Shown here: positions 1 to 9,844 of the stretch, in pieces
Layout: each line of letters opens with the position of its first letter
Numbering within the stretch: the stretch's first letter is position 1
NCBI GenBank assembly: GCA_965228955.1
Contig: OZ245848.1
Span: forward strand, 2,914,001-2,978,000
DNA from: JANSWY01 sp965228955
GTDB lineage: Bacteria > Bacteroidota > Bacteroidia > Cytophagales > Cyclobacteriaceae
Reading direction: 5' to 3'
Length of the DNA: 64,000 nucleotides
Translations under genes and position numbers: made by a program
The notes under the pieces: generated by a model
What the model saw: the letters and a program-made list of their open reading frames with translations, nothing else
Databases searched by the model: none
What the model was told of the DNA's origin: nothing

Positions 1-537
1 TTTTGGGCTTAACCTCAAATCTGCAAGATCCTCCCACTCCTTGCCAAAAGCCTCCAGATAACCTTTTGAATCACTGTTATTGGAGTGCTTTTCAATTAGT
101 TCAAATATTTCAAGGGCCAAAGATTTTGCTTCTTCATTTTTAGTAAGAAGATAATATTCCGAAAGTGAGTAAATAGCAAAAGCCTGTGCATAAACCTGTT
201 TCCTGGTATTGATTGGATTTCCTTCATGATCCAATTCCCAGATAACACCCCCATTGATCTGATCTACAAAATGCCCCTTGATATAGTCAAATGCTCTGTT
301 ACAAATATGATCGTATTCACTTGTATTCAGATAATTTGTGGCTGCTGAAAATGACCATAGAATTCTGGTATTGAGAATGATGCCTTTTGAAGCATCAGGA
401 AATGGGTTATTGAAATGATCTATTCTTCCAATAAACCCTCCATTTATTTCATCCAAAGTATTTTCCGACCAGTAAGTTAGAATACTTTGTAGCTCATCAT
501 TGAGTTCCTTTTTTAGCTGTTGTAGTTGATTACTCAC
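1..537 (-). CDS. AGE-family 2-epimerase (probable mannobiose/cellobiose 2-epimerase), N-terminal part
   Basis: Leftward gene whose 3' end lies outside the window; 179 codons are visible of a family that is usually about 400 residues. I place the start at GTG 537-535 because no in-frame ATG exists nearby and it follows the GH130 stop codon by one base. The visible protein has the alpha/alpha-barrel character of the N-acylglucosamine/cellobiose 2-epimerase family: WSENTLDEINGGFIGRID near the N-terminus, then LNTRILWSFSAA, and a WEDLADLRLSPK segment at the cut end. Established: this family epimerizes the reducing-end sugar of beta-1,4-disaccharides. Inference: next to GH130 and GH26 it converts mannobiose to mannosyl-glucose for the phosphorylase. 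Last visible gene of the leftward operon that begins with GH26. Confidence 0.88.
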   Translation of the reverse strand, partial: MSNQLQQLKKELNDELQSILTYWSENTLDEINGGFIGRIDHFNNPFPDASKGIILNTRILWSFSAATNYLNTSEYDHICNRAFDYIKGHFVDQINGGVIWELDHEGNPINTRKQVYAQAFAIYSLSEYYLLTKNEEAKSLALEIFELIEKHSNNSDSKGYLEAFGKEWEDLADLRLSPK

Positions 538-538
538 T

Positions 539-1720
539 CTAGTATAAGCCTTTATTTTTATCAATCAACTGATTAATGGTTTTCACCGATTCCGAGGAAG
601 TCAAACCGTCTGACGGAGAGTTTATCACATAATCCACAAGTCTTTCAAGAGTGGTAGTAGCGACATGGGTTCTTGTGTCAGAAGATGCATAGTAGATATG
701 AATACTTCCATCATCATCTAAGGTCCAGCCATTACAGAAAAGTACATTTGAAACATCTCCTACCCGCTCCTCATTGATTGGTGCCATAAAATGACCTGCG
801 GGAACATGAATTATCCTTGAGATATCTTTAAGGTCAGTCATAAACATATATAAAGTATATCTAAGACCAGCTGCTGTATTTCTTACGCCATGAGCTAAAT
901 GAAGCCAGCCATGCTCTGTTTTGATTGGTGCCGGACCCAGGCCATTCTTCAACTCATAAACTGTATGATAGACCTTATTGTGAATTACTCTTTCATCCTC
1001 CACCACAGGATTACACATTTCTTTAATAAAGCCAAGGCCTATTCCTCCGCCGCTCCCAACGTCTATAAAGCCATCCTGAGGGCGTGTGTAGACTGCATAC
1101 TTACCATTAACATACTCTGGATGTAGCACTACATTTCTTTGCTGAGATGAATTAGAAATCAAATCCGGAAGTCGTTCCCATGTAAGGAAGTCTTTAGTTC
1201 TTACTAATCCAGCGTTTGCTTTGGCCGAACTGGTGTCGATGGCTGGAGCTGATGGGTCTTTCCTTTCTGTACAGAAAATACCATAGATCCAGCCATCTTC
1301 GTGCTCGACAAGTCTCATGTCGTAGATATTGGTGTCGGGATCTCCTGGAACCTCTGGGATCTCGCACGGTCTATCCCAAAATCGAAAATTATCAACACCA
1401 TTTTCACTTTCTGCCATTGCAAAAAATGATTTTCGATCATTGCCTTCTACCCTAAGGCACAACAGATACTTGCCATCCCACTTGATTGCACCAGCATTGA
1501 ATACCCCATTAATGCCGATTCTTTCTAATCCCAATGGATTAGTATCCGGATTAAGATCATATCTCCAATGAAGCGGAGTATGATCAGCTGTTAATATTGG
1601 ATATCTATATCTCTTATAGATTCCATTACTAAGCGGAAGTTCTTCGTTTTTTCTACTTGTTAATTTCTTATGCCAGTCTTTTAATTCACTAATTGACTGG
1701 ATGCTGTTTAATAATTCCAT
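539..1720 (-). CDS. GH130 phosphorylase, probable 4-O-beta-D-mannosyl-D-glucose phosphorylase
   Basis: Cytoplasmic 393-residue protein without signal peptide, matching the GH130_1 mannosylglucose phosphorylase type in length and in motifs: GVFNAGAIKWDGKYLLCLRV (residues 72-91), NIYDMRLVEHEDGW (131-144) and the C-terminal GWTLDDDGSIHIYYASSDT. D134 in the YDMR segment aligns with the catalytic Asp of the EDPR motif seen across GH130. Known reaction: mannosyl-glucose plus phosphate gives mannose-1-phosphate and glucose. It sits 13 bases after the symporter and one base before the epimerase, so co-transcription is very likely. The order GH26, symporter, phosphorylase, epimerase is that of the B. 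fragilis mannan cluster, which makes this substrate more likely than mannooligosaccharide phosphorolysis. Confidence 0.92.
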   Translation of the reverse strand: MELLNSIQSISELKDWHKKLTSRKNEELPLSNGIYKRYRYPILTADHTPLHWRYDLNPDTNPLGLERIGINGVFNAGAIKWDGKYLLCLRVEGNDRKSFFAMAESENGVDNFRFWDRPCEIPEVPGDPDTNIYDMRLVEHEDGWIYGIFCTERKDPSAPAIDTSSAKANAGLVRTKDFLTWERLPDLISNSSQQRNVVLHPEYVNGKYAVYTRPQDGFIDVGSGGGIGLGFIKEMCNPVVEDERVIHNKVYHTVYELKNGLGPAPIKTEHGWLHLAHGVRNTAAGLRYTLYMFMTDLKDISRIIHVPAGHFMAPINEERVGDVSNVLFCNGWTLDDDGSIHIYYASSDTRTHVATTTLERLVDYVINSPSDGLTSSESVKTINQLIDKNKGLY

Positions 1721-1733
1721 AATCGCGCTTAAT

Positions 1734-3560
1734 CTAACTTTTAGCTAATCGGTTCCACCAATATTTCTTTAACAATACAATGCATATAATAAGCGCTCCC
1801 GATAGCGCATATACAGGCACGAATTGTTGGAAAATCAAATACATTGGTAGCATTACCAATATGGTTTGGGCAGCAATTCCTACTACCACATTTAGCATAT
1901 CAATTGAAAATTCTTTATTCGTTTCGAAATTTGAATCTTGTTGTTTGCACTTTTCAGTAATCGGTCCCCAAAAACCCCATGGTCGTACTTTTTGGTAAAA
2001 ACTCATTAATATTTTTTCATCTGTCGGAGGTGCTGAATAGGTTCCAACCACACAACCAATGACAGAGGAAATGAATAACACCGGGAAGTAATACAAGTCC
2101 AATGTATCTGTGAAAAGAAGCGGAATAATCAATGCTGGTACCATACCTGAAACCATACCCCAGAAGAAACCTTCCCCATTAAACCTCCACCAGTGCCATT
2201 TTAGTACATTGGCTACTACATAACTTCCAAACAATGCAGAAACCAACCATTGCAATACTGAATTGACATCCTTTACAAAAAAGCCAAGTATGATACTTAC
2301 GACCACCACCAGTATTCCAGATCCATATGTCACCAATTTCAATTGCTTCTTATCGGTTTGATCTTTTTTGTACTTGAGGTAAATGTCATTGATGATGTAT
2401 GCCTGTGCTGCATTTAATGTACCTGCAAAAGTTGACATGAATGCTGCCAATAGTCCAGCCAGAAGTAGTCCCATCAAACCCACTGGAGCAAATTGACGGA
2501 TTGCTGCAGGAAGTATCAATTCAAAATCTATGTCACCTGTTGCTGAGATTAAATCAAGCTTTTCATAGAAAACCAACGCTAATGCAGCAAATCCGGCAAT
2601 CATCAAATACCTGATGGGCATTAGAACTACAGACACAAATCCACTCATCTTTGACGCCTCCTGAGGTGACTTGGTCGAAAGTATTTTTTGCATATCATAG
2701 TTTGGTGCTGGTCCGGCTGCACTTACCAGAATACCTTTAAAAACCATCATCATGAAGAAAATAGTAAACAGACTATATCCATCAGATTTGATTTTTTCAT
2801 TTACCGCAGGAATAATGGTTGTCCAGTCCAAATCAAGATTCCAGGAGAAGAATGGTGACATCCAACCGTCCGGAACCAGCAATTCATTAGTACAAATTGC
2901 ATTGAAGCCGAGAATTCCAATCACCACTGCTGAAACGGTCATGATGATGAATTGAAGTACATCCGCCCATACAATTCCGGACATTCCTCCAAGTAGTGAA
3001 TAGAACACCGTAATTAGTGTAAACACTACTCCATAGAAATGTGGTATGTATGCAGCAGGTACAGTAAATGGCAGATAAGGAGCAACGGACTCCCAAGGAA
3101 TAAATATCTCTACAAATTTACCAAGACCAATAAATCCGTATGCCAGAAATCCCAAGCAGCTTAATAAAGCAAAACAAACAATTATTAGCTGGGAGAGCTT
3201 TCCTCCTTTCTTATCTCCAAACCTTGTAGAAATCCATTCAGCACCAGTAGTTGCTTCCGATTTCCGTAACCATTTGGAGAGGTAAACCATAAGAAATACC
3301 TGATTAAAAACAGGCCATAACCATGGAATCCAGGTGCTTTTCATTCCGTACACAAACATGAGTGTCACCAGCCATATGGTTCCCGAAATGTCAAACATTC
3401 CAGAGGCATTAGACAGTCCCAACATATACCATGGAATAGAATTACCGCCCAATAAATATGCTCCAGCACTTTTCTGAGCCCTTTTTCTCAGTATTAAGCC
3501 AATTAGTATAGTACATACCAGGTAGCCTCCTATAATCGCTATATCGATTGATTGTAGCAT
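1734..3560 (-). CDS. Sodium/solute symporter (SSS family), probable mannobiose or mannooligosaccharide importer
   Basis: 608-residue polytopic inner-membrane protein with about 14 hydrophobic segments, opening with MLQSIDIAIIGGYLVCTILIG. SSS landmarks are visible: GGNSIPWYMLGLSNASGMFD (residues ~38-57), LLGGMSGIVWADVLQFIIM (~189-207) and GLLLAGLLAAFMSTFAGTLN (~363-382), the last being the conserved sodium-site helix region. The length, with a cytoplasmic loop and extra C-terminal helices, is that of the longer Bacteroidota sugar SSS proteins. It is one base from the GH26 gene and 13 from GH130. Inference: it brings the disaccharide made in the periplasm into the cytoplasm for epimerization and phosphorolysis. 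The exact sugar is deduced from context only. Confidence 0.9.
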   Translation of the reverse strand: MLQSIDIAIIGGYLVCTILIGLILRKRAQKSAGAYLLGGNSIPWYMLGLSNASGMFDISGTIWLVTLMFVYGMKSTWIPWLWPVFNQVFLMVYLSKWLRKSEATTGAEWISTRFGDKKGGKLSQLIIVCFALLSCLGFLAYGFIGLGKFVEIFIPWESVAPYLPFTVPAAYIPHFYGVVFTLITVFYSLLGGMSGIVWADVLQFIIMTVSAVVIGILGFNAICTNELLVPDGWMSPFFSWNLDLDWTTIIPAVNEKIKSDGYSLFTIFFMMMVFKGILVSAAGPAPNYDMQKILSTKSPQEASKMSGFVSVVLMPIRYLMIAGFAALALVFYEKLDLISATGDIDFELILPAAIRQFAPVGLMGLLLAGLLAAFMSTFAGTLNAAQAYIINDIYLKYKKDQTDKKQLKLVTYGSGILVVVVSIILGFFVKDVNSVLQWLVSALFGSYVVANVLKWHWWRFNGEGFFWGMVSGMVPALIIPLLFTDTLDLYYFPVLFISSVIGCVVGTYSAPPTDEKILMSFYQKVRPWGFWGPITEKCKQQDSNFETNKEFSIDMLNVVVGIAAQTILVMLPMYLIFQQFVPVYALSGALIICIVLLKKYWWNRLAKS

Positions 3561-3561
3561 A

Positions 3562-4680
3562 CTAATTCTTCAATTCTTGTAAGTCTTTAAGAAGTAAGGT
3601 TTTGGGCTGCTCAGCAAATTCCTTGAAATCTGCTTCAGCTGAGTGTCCACTAAAAGGGACGTAATGATGTTTTCTTGTGGCGTTTCTCCAGAATAAAATC
3701 CAGGTAATACCCGTATCTTCAATTCCTGAATACAAATTATTGAACCAGTTTTCTTTACCAATTCGTTCTAACCCTGTTTCTGTGAAAGCATATAGTTTAC
3801 CCTTTTCCTCGGCTACTTCTCTGACGATTTCCAGATTCATTTTGACGGACTCAACATATCCGTCTCTGTTATCAAAATCGTAAACATCTATACCCAAAAT
3901 GTCTACATATTCATCACCAGGATAATATTTAAGATAGTCAATTTTTGAATCTAATGTATTTGGAGAGTACGCATAAAGCAGATTATTAAGACCATGTTTG
4001 TCCCTTAGCTGTCTAACGGTCTCCTTCCAAAGCTCTTTGTAATCTTCATTGGAAGCATTGGGGTCTCCCCACCAGAACCAGTGACCATTCATTTCATGCC
4101 AAGGTCTAAATACGATTGGGATAGGCTTCCCTTTGTATTTTACTGTTTTTAAGAAGGTTGCAACTCTGGAATGCCACAATTCAACTTTTGCCTTGGTACT
4201 AGAATCACGTAGTAATGAAGATACGGCAGGTTTGACATCCCAGGAGTCACCACCAGATACCGGATTGTCAGCATGCCAGCTCACCGTGACAATTCCTCCA
4301 GATTTATAAGCATGAATCATCAATTCACGCATGGTCGTAAATGGTATATTATCTATATTAAGTGAATCATCATTCTCAATGCCCGCTATATCAAAACCAA
4401 AAACTGCAGGTAGACTACCTGTCAATAATTTGACATCTGATTGAACACTATCCGGCGCATCTCTGTGAAACCAGTCAATTCCATAGGCCATGTCATCCTG
4501 ATGCCCAATTGCTATTCCTGCTTTGCCAGTATAATATAGTTGTCTGTGTAATTTCTTTACAGGCCGTGATGGCTTGGAGTCAGTCAATATTGGTTTGGTG
4601 TACTCCTTATTATATAAAGGTTTACAGCTAATGCCCAACATTAGTATGCAGGCCAGGCATGTTATTAAATTTATCTTCAT
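3562..4680 (-). CDS. GH26 beta-mannanase/mannobiohydrolase lipoprotein
   Basis: 372-residue exported lipoprotein: a short hydrophobic signal ends at LMLGIS-C with Cys19 as the lipidated residue. The GH26 (clan A) catalytic pair is clear: acid/base E196 in FRPWHEMNG (191-199) and nucleophile E301 in AFTETGLE. Other landmarks are VTVSWHADNP (131-140), WFWWGD (201-206) and the C-terminal WILFWRNA. GH26 enzymes of this architecture cleave beta-1,4-mannan, often releasing mannobiose. First gene of the leftward operon with symporter, GH130 and epimerase. A promoter-like TAnnTTTG element lies about 70 bases upstream. Location (surface or periplasm) is not resolved; lack of an acidic residue run after Cys19 slightly favours the periplasmic face. 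Confidence 0.95.
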   Translation of the reverse strand: MKINLITCLACILMLGISCKPLYNKEYTKPILTDSKPSRPVKKLHRQLYYTGKAGIAIGHQDDMAYGIDWFHRDAPDSVQSDVKLLTGSLPAVFGFDIAGIENDDSLNIDNIPFTTMRELMIHAYKSGGIVTVSWHADNPVSGGDSWDVKPAVSSLLRDSSTKAKVELWHSRVATFLKTVKYKGKPIPIVFRPWHEMNGHWFWWGDPNASNEDYKELWKETVRQLRDKHGLNNLLYAYSPNTLDSKIDYLKYYPGDEYVDILGIDVYDFDNRDGYVESVKMNLEIVREVAEEKGKLYAFTETGLERIGKENWFNNLYSGIEDTGITWILFWRNATRKHHYVPFSGHSAEADFKEFAEQPKTLLLKDLQELKN

Positions 4681-5103
4681 CTATTTATAAAAAATCAAAA
4701 ACTTCAAACTACCGCACGGCACGATATGGTAGTACTAAAACTAGAATTCAAAGCTAGCAAAAGGAATTACTTATCAATGATCATATTTTGTCATATTATT
4801 ATCAATTTATTACAACATTTAATATTCATAGTGATAAAATACTTTCAGACAGGAGTTAAAATCACCTTCGTTGTACTACGTCAACAATTTCAAATACTGC
4901 AATACACACATCCAAAAAACAACCCAAATTCAATTTTATAAGGCATTTTTCAGGACTAATTTCAAATATTGCATTTCAAATCCTTTCGTCAATTGACAAA
5001 ATACTATTATCCAATTGGTAAATCAACATCTATTTTTGCTTAAGTAAATCGACTCAATCAGATGATCGATTTATAAATATCGTTTACCAATAATGTTATC
5101 ATA
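4681..5103. other. Divergent intergenic regulatory region between GH26 and SusC operons
   Basis: 423 bases with no credible gene, very AT-rich. It must hold both divergent promoters. The minus-strand one is annotated separately. For SusC the best -7 match is TATTTTTG at 5031-5038, without a good -33 box at 19-21 bases, which would suit an activator-dependent promoter. CAATTG occurs at 4990-4995 and again at 5012-5017 (22 bases apart, about two helical turns) just upstream of this -7 element and is a possible activator site. I see no riboswitch or terminator. Confidence 0.45.
4749..4778 (-). promoter_or_regulatory. Bacteroidota-type promoter candidate for the GH26 operon
   Basis: On the minus strand ATTG (4778-4775) is followed after an 18-base spacer by TAGCTTTG (4756-4749), which fits the -33 TTTG / -7 TAnnTTTG pattern with one mismatch in the upstream box and a slightly short spacer. 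Transcription would start near 4743 and leave a leader of about 60 bases before the GH26 ATG. Confidence 0.5.
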
Positions 5104-8100
5104 ATGAAGATAAACATCTACTATTTAAATTTATCTCGTAGTAGCCTTAAGTCAATTTTGTTTGTAATTCTCTTCTGCGTTGGGAATTTTGCAATGGCTC
5201 AAAATAAGGTAACCGGGGTAGTAAAAGACAATGAAGGAGAACCTCTCCCTGGAACAACGGTACTAGTACAAGGCACAAATACTGGTACGATTACAGGTAT
5301 TGATGGTTCCTATGCATTGGAAGTTGAAGATAACGCAGTATTACTATTTAGTTTTACCGGTTTTGAGACCAAAACTGTTCCTATCAATGGAAGATCTGTC
5401 ATTGACATTCAAATGTCTCTGGATATTTCAATGCTTGAGGAAATAGTCGTGATTGGTTACGGCTCACAGCTTGCGGAAGATATTAGTGGTTCTGTTTCAA
5501 AAGTATCTGCAGAAGATCTCGCAGAGATCCCCAAAGTCTCAGTTGATCAATTATTACAAGGAAGAGCTGCCGGAGTGAACGTATCACAAAACTCAGGTCA
5601 GCCAGGAAGTTCAGTCTCTATTAGAATTAGAGGTGTTAACTCAATCAATGGTTCTAGTGAGCCACTATATGTAATTGACGGTGTTCCCGTTTCAGGTGAT
5701 TCCAGAAACATCGCTACAAGTGGACAGTCTACAGCTTCTGCTGGAATTGACGAAGGTAGTGGAGCAGCGGATGTAAGTCCTCTAGCTGCCATTAACCCAA
5801 GTGATATTGAGTCAATTGTAATATTAAAAGACGCATCAGCTACTGCCATTTATGGTTCCAGAGGATCAAATGGTGTAGTATTGATCACTACAAAGCAAGG
5901 TAAAAGTGGTGCAGCAAAGTTTGCTTACAACTCCTACTATGCGTTGCAGCGTCCTACCAACATCATTGACTTAATGACGCTACCTGAGTACGCTGTGTTT
6001 GAAACCAGAGTAAGAGATATTTATGGTCTACCTCCTATTCGGGAATTTGCAAGACCGGAATTACTGGGAAATGGAACAAACTGGCAACAAGAGATTTTTG
6101 ATGATGCCTTCATGCAAAATCATGATCTTTCAATATCCGGTGGTTCAGATAAACATAAGTACTATTTCTCTGGAAGCTTTGTAGATCAGGAAGGTATTGT
6201 TTTAGGTTCAGGATTTCAGAGAGGAACTATAAGAGCAAATCTAAATAGCTCCATCAATGATTACATCACAAGTGGTTTTAATATCACTGCTAGTAAATCG
6301 GAAGAGGATATTTCGCTTACCAACTCTCCAAACAGTGTAATCTCACTTGCCCTAATCAACCCTCCTTCACTGGCAGTTTTTAATCCTGATGGTAGTTATG
6401 CAGGACCAGTTACTGACGAGGAGTTGGCATTTGGTTTAAGAAACCCAATTGCTGAAGCAGAAAGTATTGAAAACCAATTGATCAGAAATAAGATTCTTGG
6501 TAATCTTTTTGTTGAGTTTGAAGTATTAGAAGGTTTGAAAATCAGAGCGGAAGCTGGTGGTGATTTTGCATTTAATGAAACTAACCAGTTCCAACCGACA
6601 TTTAACTATGGTGCCGTTCCAAGAGGTGTCAATACCGCTCTAAGAAGAAGAGAAAACACTCAATATTGGATTTTAAAGCAGCTTATCACTTACAACAAAT
6701 CATGGAATAACCACAACCTGACTCTTCTTGCTGGTCATGAAGCGCAAGAAAGTAGCTGGAGTGGAATTACCGGCCAGGATAGTGACTTTATAGGTAATGG
6801 ATTCCCGATTCTAGGAACAGGTGATGGAACAGATGTTCTTCCTACCGAATATCAGGGAAGCCAGGCATTGGAATCATATTTTGGTAGAGCAATTTACTCT
6901 TTCGCAGGTAGATATGATGTAACTGCTTCATTGAGACGAGATAGGTCATCCAAATTTGCTAAAGCCAATCAAGTTGGATATTTCCCATCTGTTTCGGCAT
7001 CTTGGAGTATTTCAGATGAAGCCTTCTTGAAAGGTTTTGAGGCTGTTAAAAACATTAGATTGTTTGGTGGATACGGACAAGTTGGAAATCAGGAAATACC
7101 AGGGTTTGCATTTGGTTCAAGATTGAGATCAGTGAATACAGGAATTGGTACTGGATTTGAATTCGACAACTTCCAGAATGAAGACCTAACATGGGAATCA
7201 TCAGTTCAAGTAAATGCTGGAATTAATTTCTCAGTGTTTGATTCTAAACTGAGTACTACAGTTGAGGTTTATAATAAAACATCAAAAGACTTCCTTTACA
7301 GATTTGCACCGAATGATGCTGTAACTGGAGGTGATGCTCCAGGTGCTGTTACTCCTCCTTGGGTGAACATTGGAGAAATGACCAACAAAGGAATTGATGT
7401 AACATTAAATTACGACCAACAAATCATTCCTAATTTAAACTGGCAATCAACTCTTACAGTATCTCACTATAAGAACAAGGTAACGAAGCTACTTGGACCA
7501 ACTGCAATCAATGGTCAAGTACAGTTATTGGATTCTGATAAGAACCTTACATTCACAAGAGAAGGTCAACCAATAGGAATGTTCTACGGATATGTTGTTG
7601 AAGGAATCTTCAGAACTCTGGAAGATATTGAAGGAGCACCAATTCAATTTGGAAGACCTTACCAGGATGCATTATTCTCAACTACATGGTTGGGCGATAT
7701 CAAATTTAAAGATGTTAATGGTGATGGAGTTATCGATGGTGATGACAGAACTATTATTGGTAACCCTCATCCAGATTTCACTTTTGGTTTCCAGAACACA
7801 TTCAATTACAAATCATTGAGTCTATCAATATTCACTCAAGGTTCTTATGGTAATGATGTTTTCAATGCTATTGGAAGAAACCTGACTGCAGCTAACAGAG
7901 GATACGCAAACCAACTCCCAAGCGTACTGGATGCATGGTCAGTAGATAATCCGAATGGTTCAGCACCAAGAATTGCGAGAAACGATACTCAGAACATTAA
8001 CATTTCTGACAGATATGTTGAAGATGGATCATATGTAAGAATTCAAAATGTGATTTTGGGTTACAATGTTCCTCTGGCATTGATTCAAAGAGCCAAAATC

Positions 8101-8271
8101 TCAAAACTGAGAATTTACGCGAGTATCCAAAATCTCTACACTTTCACCAACTACTCTGGATATGATCCGGAAGTTGGATCAATCAACCAGGATGTTCTTC
8201 TGACTGGTATCGACAATGGTAGGTACCCGGTTCCAAGAACATATACAATCGGATTCAATGTTGAATTTTAA
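5104..8271 (+). CDS. SusC-like TonB-dependent outer-membrane glycan transporter
   Basis: 1055-residue receptor. Residues 1-33 form a signal peptide ending FAMAQ; a carboxypeptidase-regulatory-like beta-sandwich follows (GVVKDNEGEPLPGTTVLVQG, ~38-57). The TonB-box/plug junction EEIVVIGYGSQ is near 115-125, then the SusC plug signature with PLYVIDGVPV and ATAIYGSRGSNGVVLITTK (~255-273). The rest is a 22-strand-type barrel ending in the aromatic YTIGFNVEF. A SusC-type DVNGDGVIDGDDRTIIG loop lies near residue 872. It imports oligosaccharides with the SusD lid encoded 10 bases downstream. Divergent from the mannan catabolic operon, hence mannooligosaccharide is the inferred substrate. Confidence 0.96.
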   Translation: MKINIYYLNLSRSSLKSILFVILFCVGNFAMAQNKVTGVVKDNEGEPLPGTTVLVQGTNTGTITGIDGSYALEVEDNAVLLFSFTGFETKTVPINGRSVIDIQMSLDISMLEEIVVIGYGSQLAEDISGSVSKVSAEDLAEIPKVSVDQLLQGRAAGVNVSQNSGQPGSSVSIRIRGVNSINGSSEPLYVIDGVPVSGDSRNIATSGQSTASAGIDEGSGAADVSPLAAINPSDIESIVILKDASATAIYGSRGSNGVVLITTKQGKSGAAKFAYNSYYALQRPTNIIDLMTLPEYAVFETRVRDIYGLPPIREFARPELLGNGTNWQQEIFDDAFMQNHDLSISGGSDKHKYYFSGSFVDQEGIVLGSGFQRGTIRANLNSSINDYITSGFNITASKSEEDISLTNSPNSVISLALINPPSLAVFNPDGSYAGPVTDEELAFGLRNPIAEAESIENQLIRNKILGNLFVEFEVLEGLKIRAEAGGDFAFNETNQFQPTFNYGAVPRGVNTALRRRENTQYWILKQLITYNKSWNNHNLTLLAGHEAQESSWSGITGQDSDFIGNGFPILGTGDGTDVLPTEYQGSQALESYFGRAIYSFAGRYDVTASLRRDRSSKFAKANQVGYFPSVSASWSISDEAFLKGFEAVKNIRLFGGYGQVGNQEIPGFAFGSRLRSVNTGIGTGFEFDNFQNEDLTWESSVQVNAGINFSVFDSKLSTTVEVYNKTSKDFLYRFAPNDAVTGGDAPGAVTPPWVNIGEMTNKGIDVTLNYDQQIIPNLNWQSTLTVSHYKNKVTKLLGPTAINGQVQLLDSDKNLTFTREGQPIGMFYGYVVEGIFRTLEDIEGAPIQFGRPYQDALFSTTWLGDIKFKDVNGDGVIDGDDRTIIGNPHPDFTFGFQNTFNYKSLSLSIFTQGSYGNDVFNAIGRNLTAANRGYANQLPSVLDAWSVDNPNGSAPRIARNDTQNINISDRYVEDGSYVRIQNVILGYNVPLALIQRAKISKLRIYASIQNLYTFTNYSGYDPEVGSINQDVLLTGIDNGRYPVPRTYTIGFNVEF

Positions 8272-8281
8272 TTCCACTAAA

Positions 8282-9844
8282 ATGAACAAGCAATCATTTA
8301 TAAAATATCTCTCAATTTCCTTCATGATGCTTCTGGCAATATCATGTTCAGATGAATTCCTGGACAGACCGCCTGAAGATTCATTCAATGTGTCTGATTT
8401 TTATCAAACAACAGCTGAAGTTGAGGTAGCAACAAGAGCACTGTACTTAAGACCTTGGTTTGATTTTATCACATCCGCCTCATGGACTATCGGTGAGGTA
8501 GCGGCAGGAAATGGATTTACATATGACCCAAGAAATGCGGACTTTGTCAACTTCGCAGTTAATGGAAACCATGAAAATGTTGAAAAATCATGGAACTCAC
8601 TTTATGCGGTTGTAGCTCAGGCTAATGCTGTAATTAATACATTGCCTACTGCGGTAAGCTCAGAAGTACCACAGGAAGTAGTGGATAATGCGGTGGGTGA
8701 AGCTCGCTTCATTAGAGCTGCTGCGTACTTCTATTTGGTAAGAATATTCGGTCCTATTCCAATTATTGAGAATAACACTGAATCAATTCAAAACCTTGTG
8801 TTACCAAGAAACCTTGAGTCTGATGTTTATCAATTCATCATCAATGATTTGCAGTTCGCAGCAGACAACTGCTACGACAAAACAAGGTCATTGGTCGATT
8901 ACACTCAAAACGCTCATGTAACAAGTGGTTCAGCTAAGGCAATGCTGGCCAAAGTCTATTTATATCAGGAGAATTATACCAGAGCATTTGAGTTAGCTAA
9001 TGAGGTAATCCAATCAGGTGAATTCAAACTGTATGGTGGAGATGCCGAAGATGGAGATCCAACTGGAAGTTATTACAACCTGTTTCAACTTGACAATGAC
9101 AACAACCCTGAATCAATCTTTGCACTTCAGTGGGGAGCATCTGGCTTATATGCACAAGGAAATGGACTTCAAAGTCTCTTTGCTCAAGCTGGTGTAACAG
9201 GATTTACTGATGGCTGGGCAGCTGTTGGTCCTTCCTTAGATTTGCAAGCAGCTTATGAAGATATCAATGCTGATGTAAGATATTACGCTACAATTCAAGC
9301 CCCTGGAGCCTTCTATCCAGATATCAATGGAGGCTTTACGGTAGCATCTACAATTGATGTTCATGACACCAAAGCTGGAATTAAGAAATACGTAATTGGT
9401 GGTGGTGCAGGCGCAATGCAGAGTTATCCAAACAACACTTACATCCTAAGATATGGGGAACTCCTTTTGATCCACGCCGAGGCAGCTATCAATGGTGGTG
9501 GAAACTTAGTGGCAGGTATCAATTCTTTCAATAAAGTAAGAAGAAGAGCCGGTCTACCAGAGATTACCAACCCAACACTTGATGATGTCTTCCAGGAAAG
9601 AAGAATCGAACTAGCATTTGAATTTGAGTTCTGGTATGATGTGGTAAGACGAGGTGAAGATTTTGCTGTGAATTTCCTGTCAAATCAGGAAAGAGGAGTT
9701 TTTACGGATGATGTTCCTCCGCAGGTGCAGTCACAAAACTTCACTGCAACCTCATCGGATCTCTTATTCCCTTACCCTACTACAGAGACTCAGAACAACC
9801 CAGGTCTTTTACAGGAACCTGTTCCATATGACTTTGGTGAATAA
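8282..9844 (+). CDS. SusD-like glycan-binding lipoprotein (RagB/SusD family)
   Basis: 520 residues from ATG 8282. An in-frame start at 8216 would overlap SusC and bury the signal peptide, so it is rejected. The signal ends in LLAIS-C (Cys22) followed by the typical SDEFLDRPPEDSF. SusD landmarks: VGEARFIRAAAYFYLVRIFG (~138-157), the alpha-helical TPR-type scaffold, ILRYGELLLIHAEAA (~391-405) and the C-terminal FQERRIELAFEFEFWYDVVRRGE. It forms the hinged lid over the SusC barrel on the cell surface. Separated from SusC by 10 bases and overlapping the following IPT gene by one base, so translational coupling is likely. Confidence 0.96.
   Translation: MNKQSFIKYLSISFMMLLAISCSDEFLDRPPEDSFNVSDFYQTTAEVEVATRALYLRPWFDFITSASWTIGEVAAGNGFTYDPRNADFVNFAVNGNHENVEKSWNSLYAVVAQANAVINTLPTAVSSEVPQEVVDNAVGEARFIRAAAYFYLVRIFGPIPIIENNTESIQNLVLPRNLESDVYQFIINDLQFAADNCYDKTRSLVDYTQNAHVTSGSAKAMLAKVYLYQENYTRAFELANEVIQSGEFKLYGGDAEDGDPTGSYYNLFQLDNDNNPESIFALQWGASGLYAQGNGLQSLFAQAGVTGFTDGWAAVGPSLDLQAAYEDINADVRYYATIQAPGAFYPDINGGFTVASTIDVHDTKAGIKKYVIGGGAGAMQSYPNNTYILRYGELLLIHAEAAINGGGNLVAGINSFNKVRRRAGLPEITNPTLDDVFQERRIELAFEFEFWYDVVRRGEDFAVNFLSNQERGVFTDDVPPQVQSQNFTATSSDLLFPYPTTETQNNPGLLQEPVPYDFGE

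Noticed and set aside
8216..8281. Upstream in-frame start for SusD
   Set aside because: It would overlap SusC by 56 bases and place 22 odd residues before a textbook lipoprotein signal starting at 8282.
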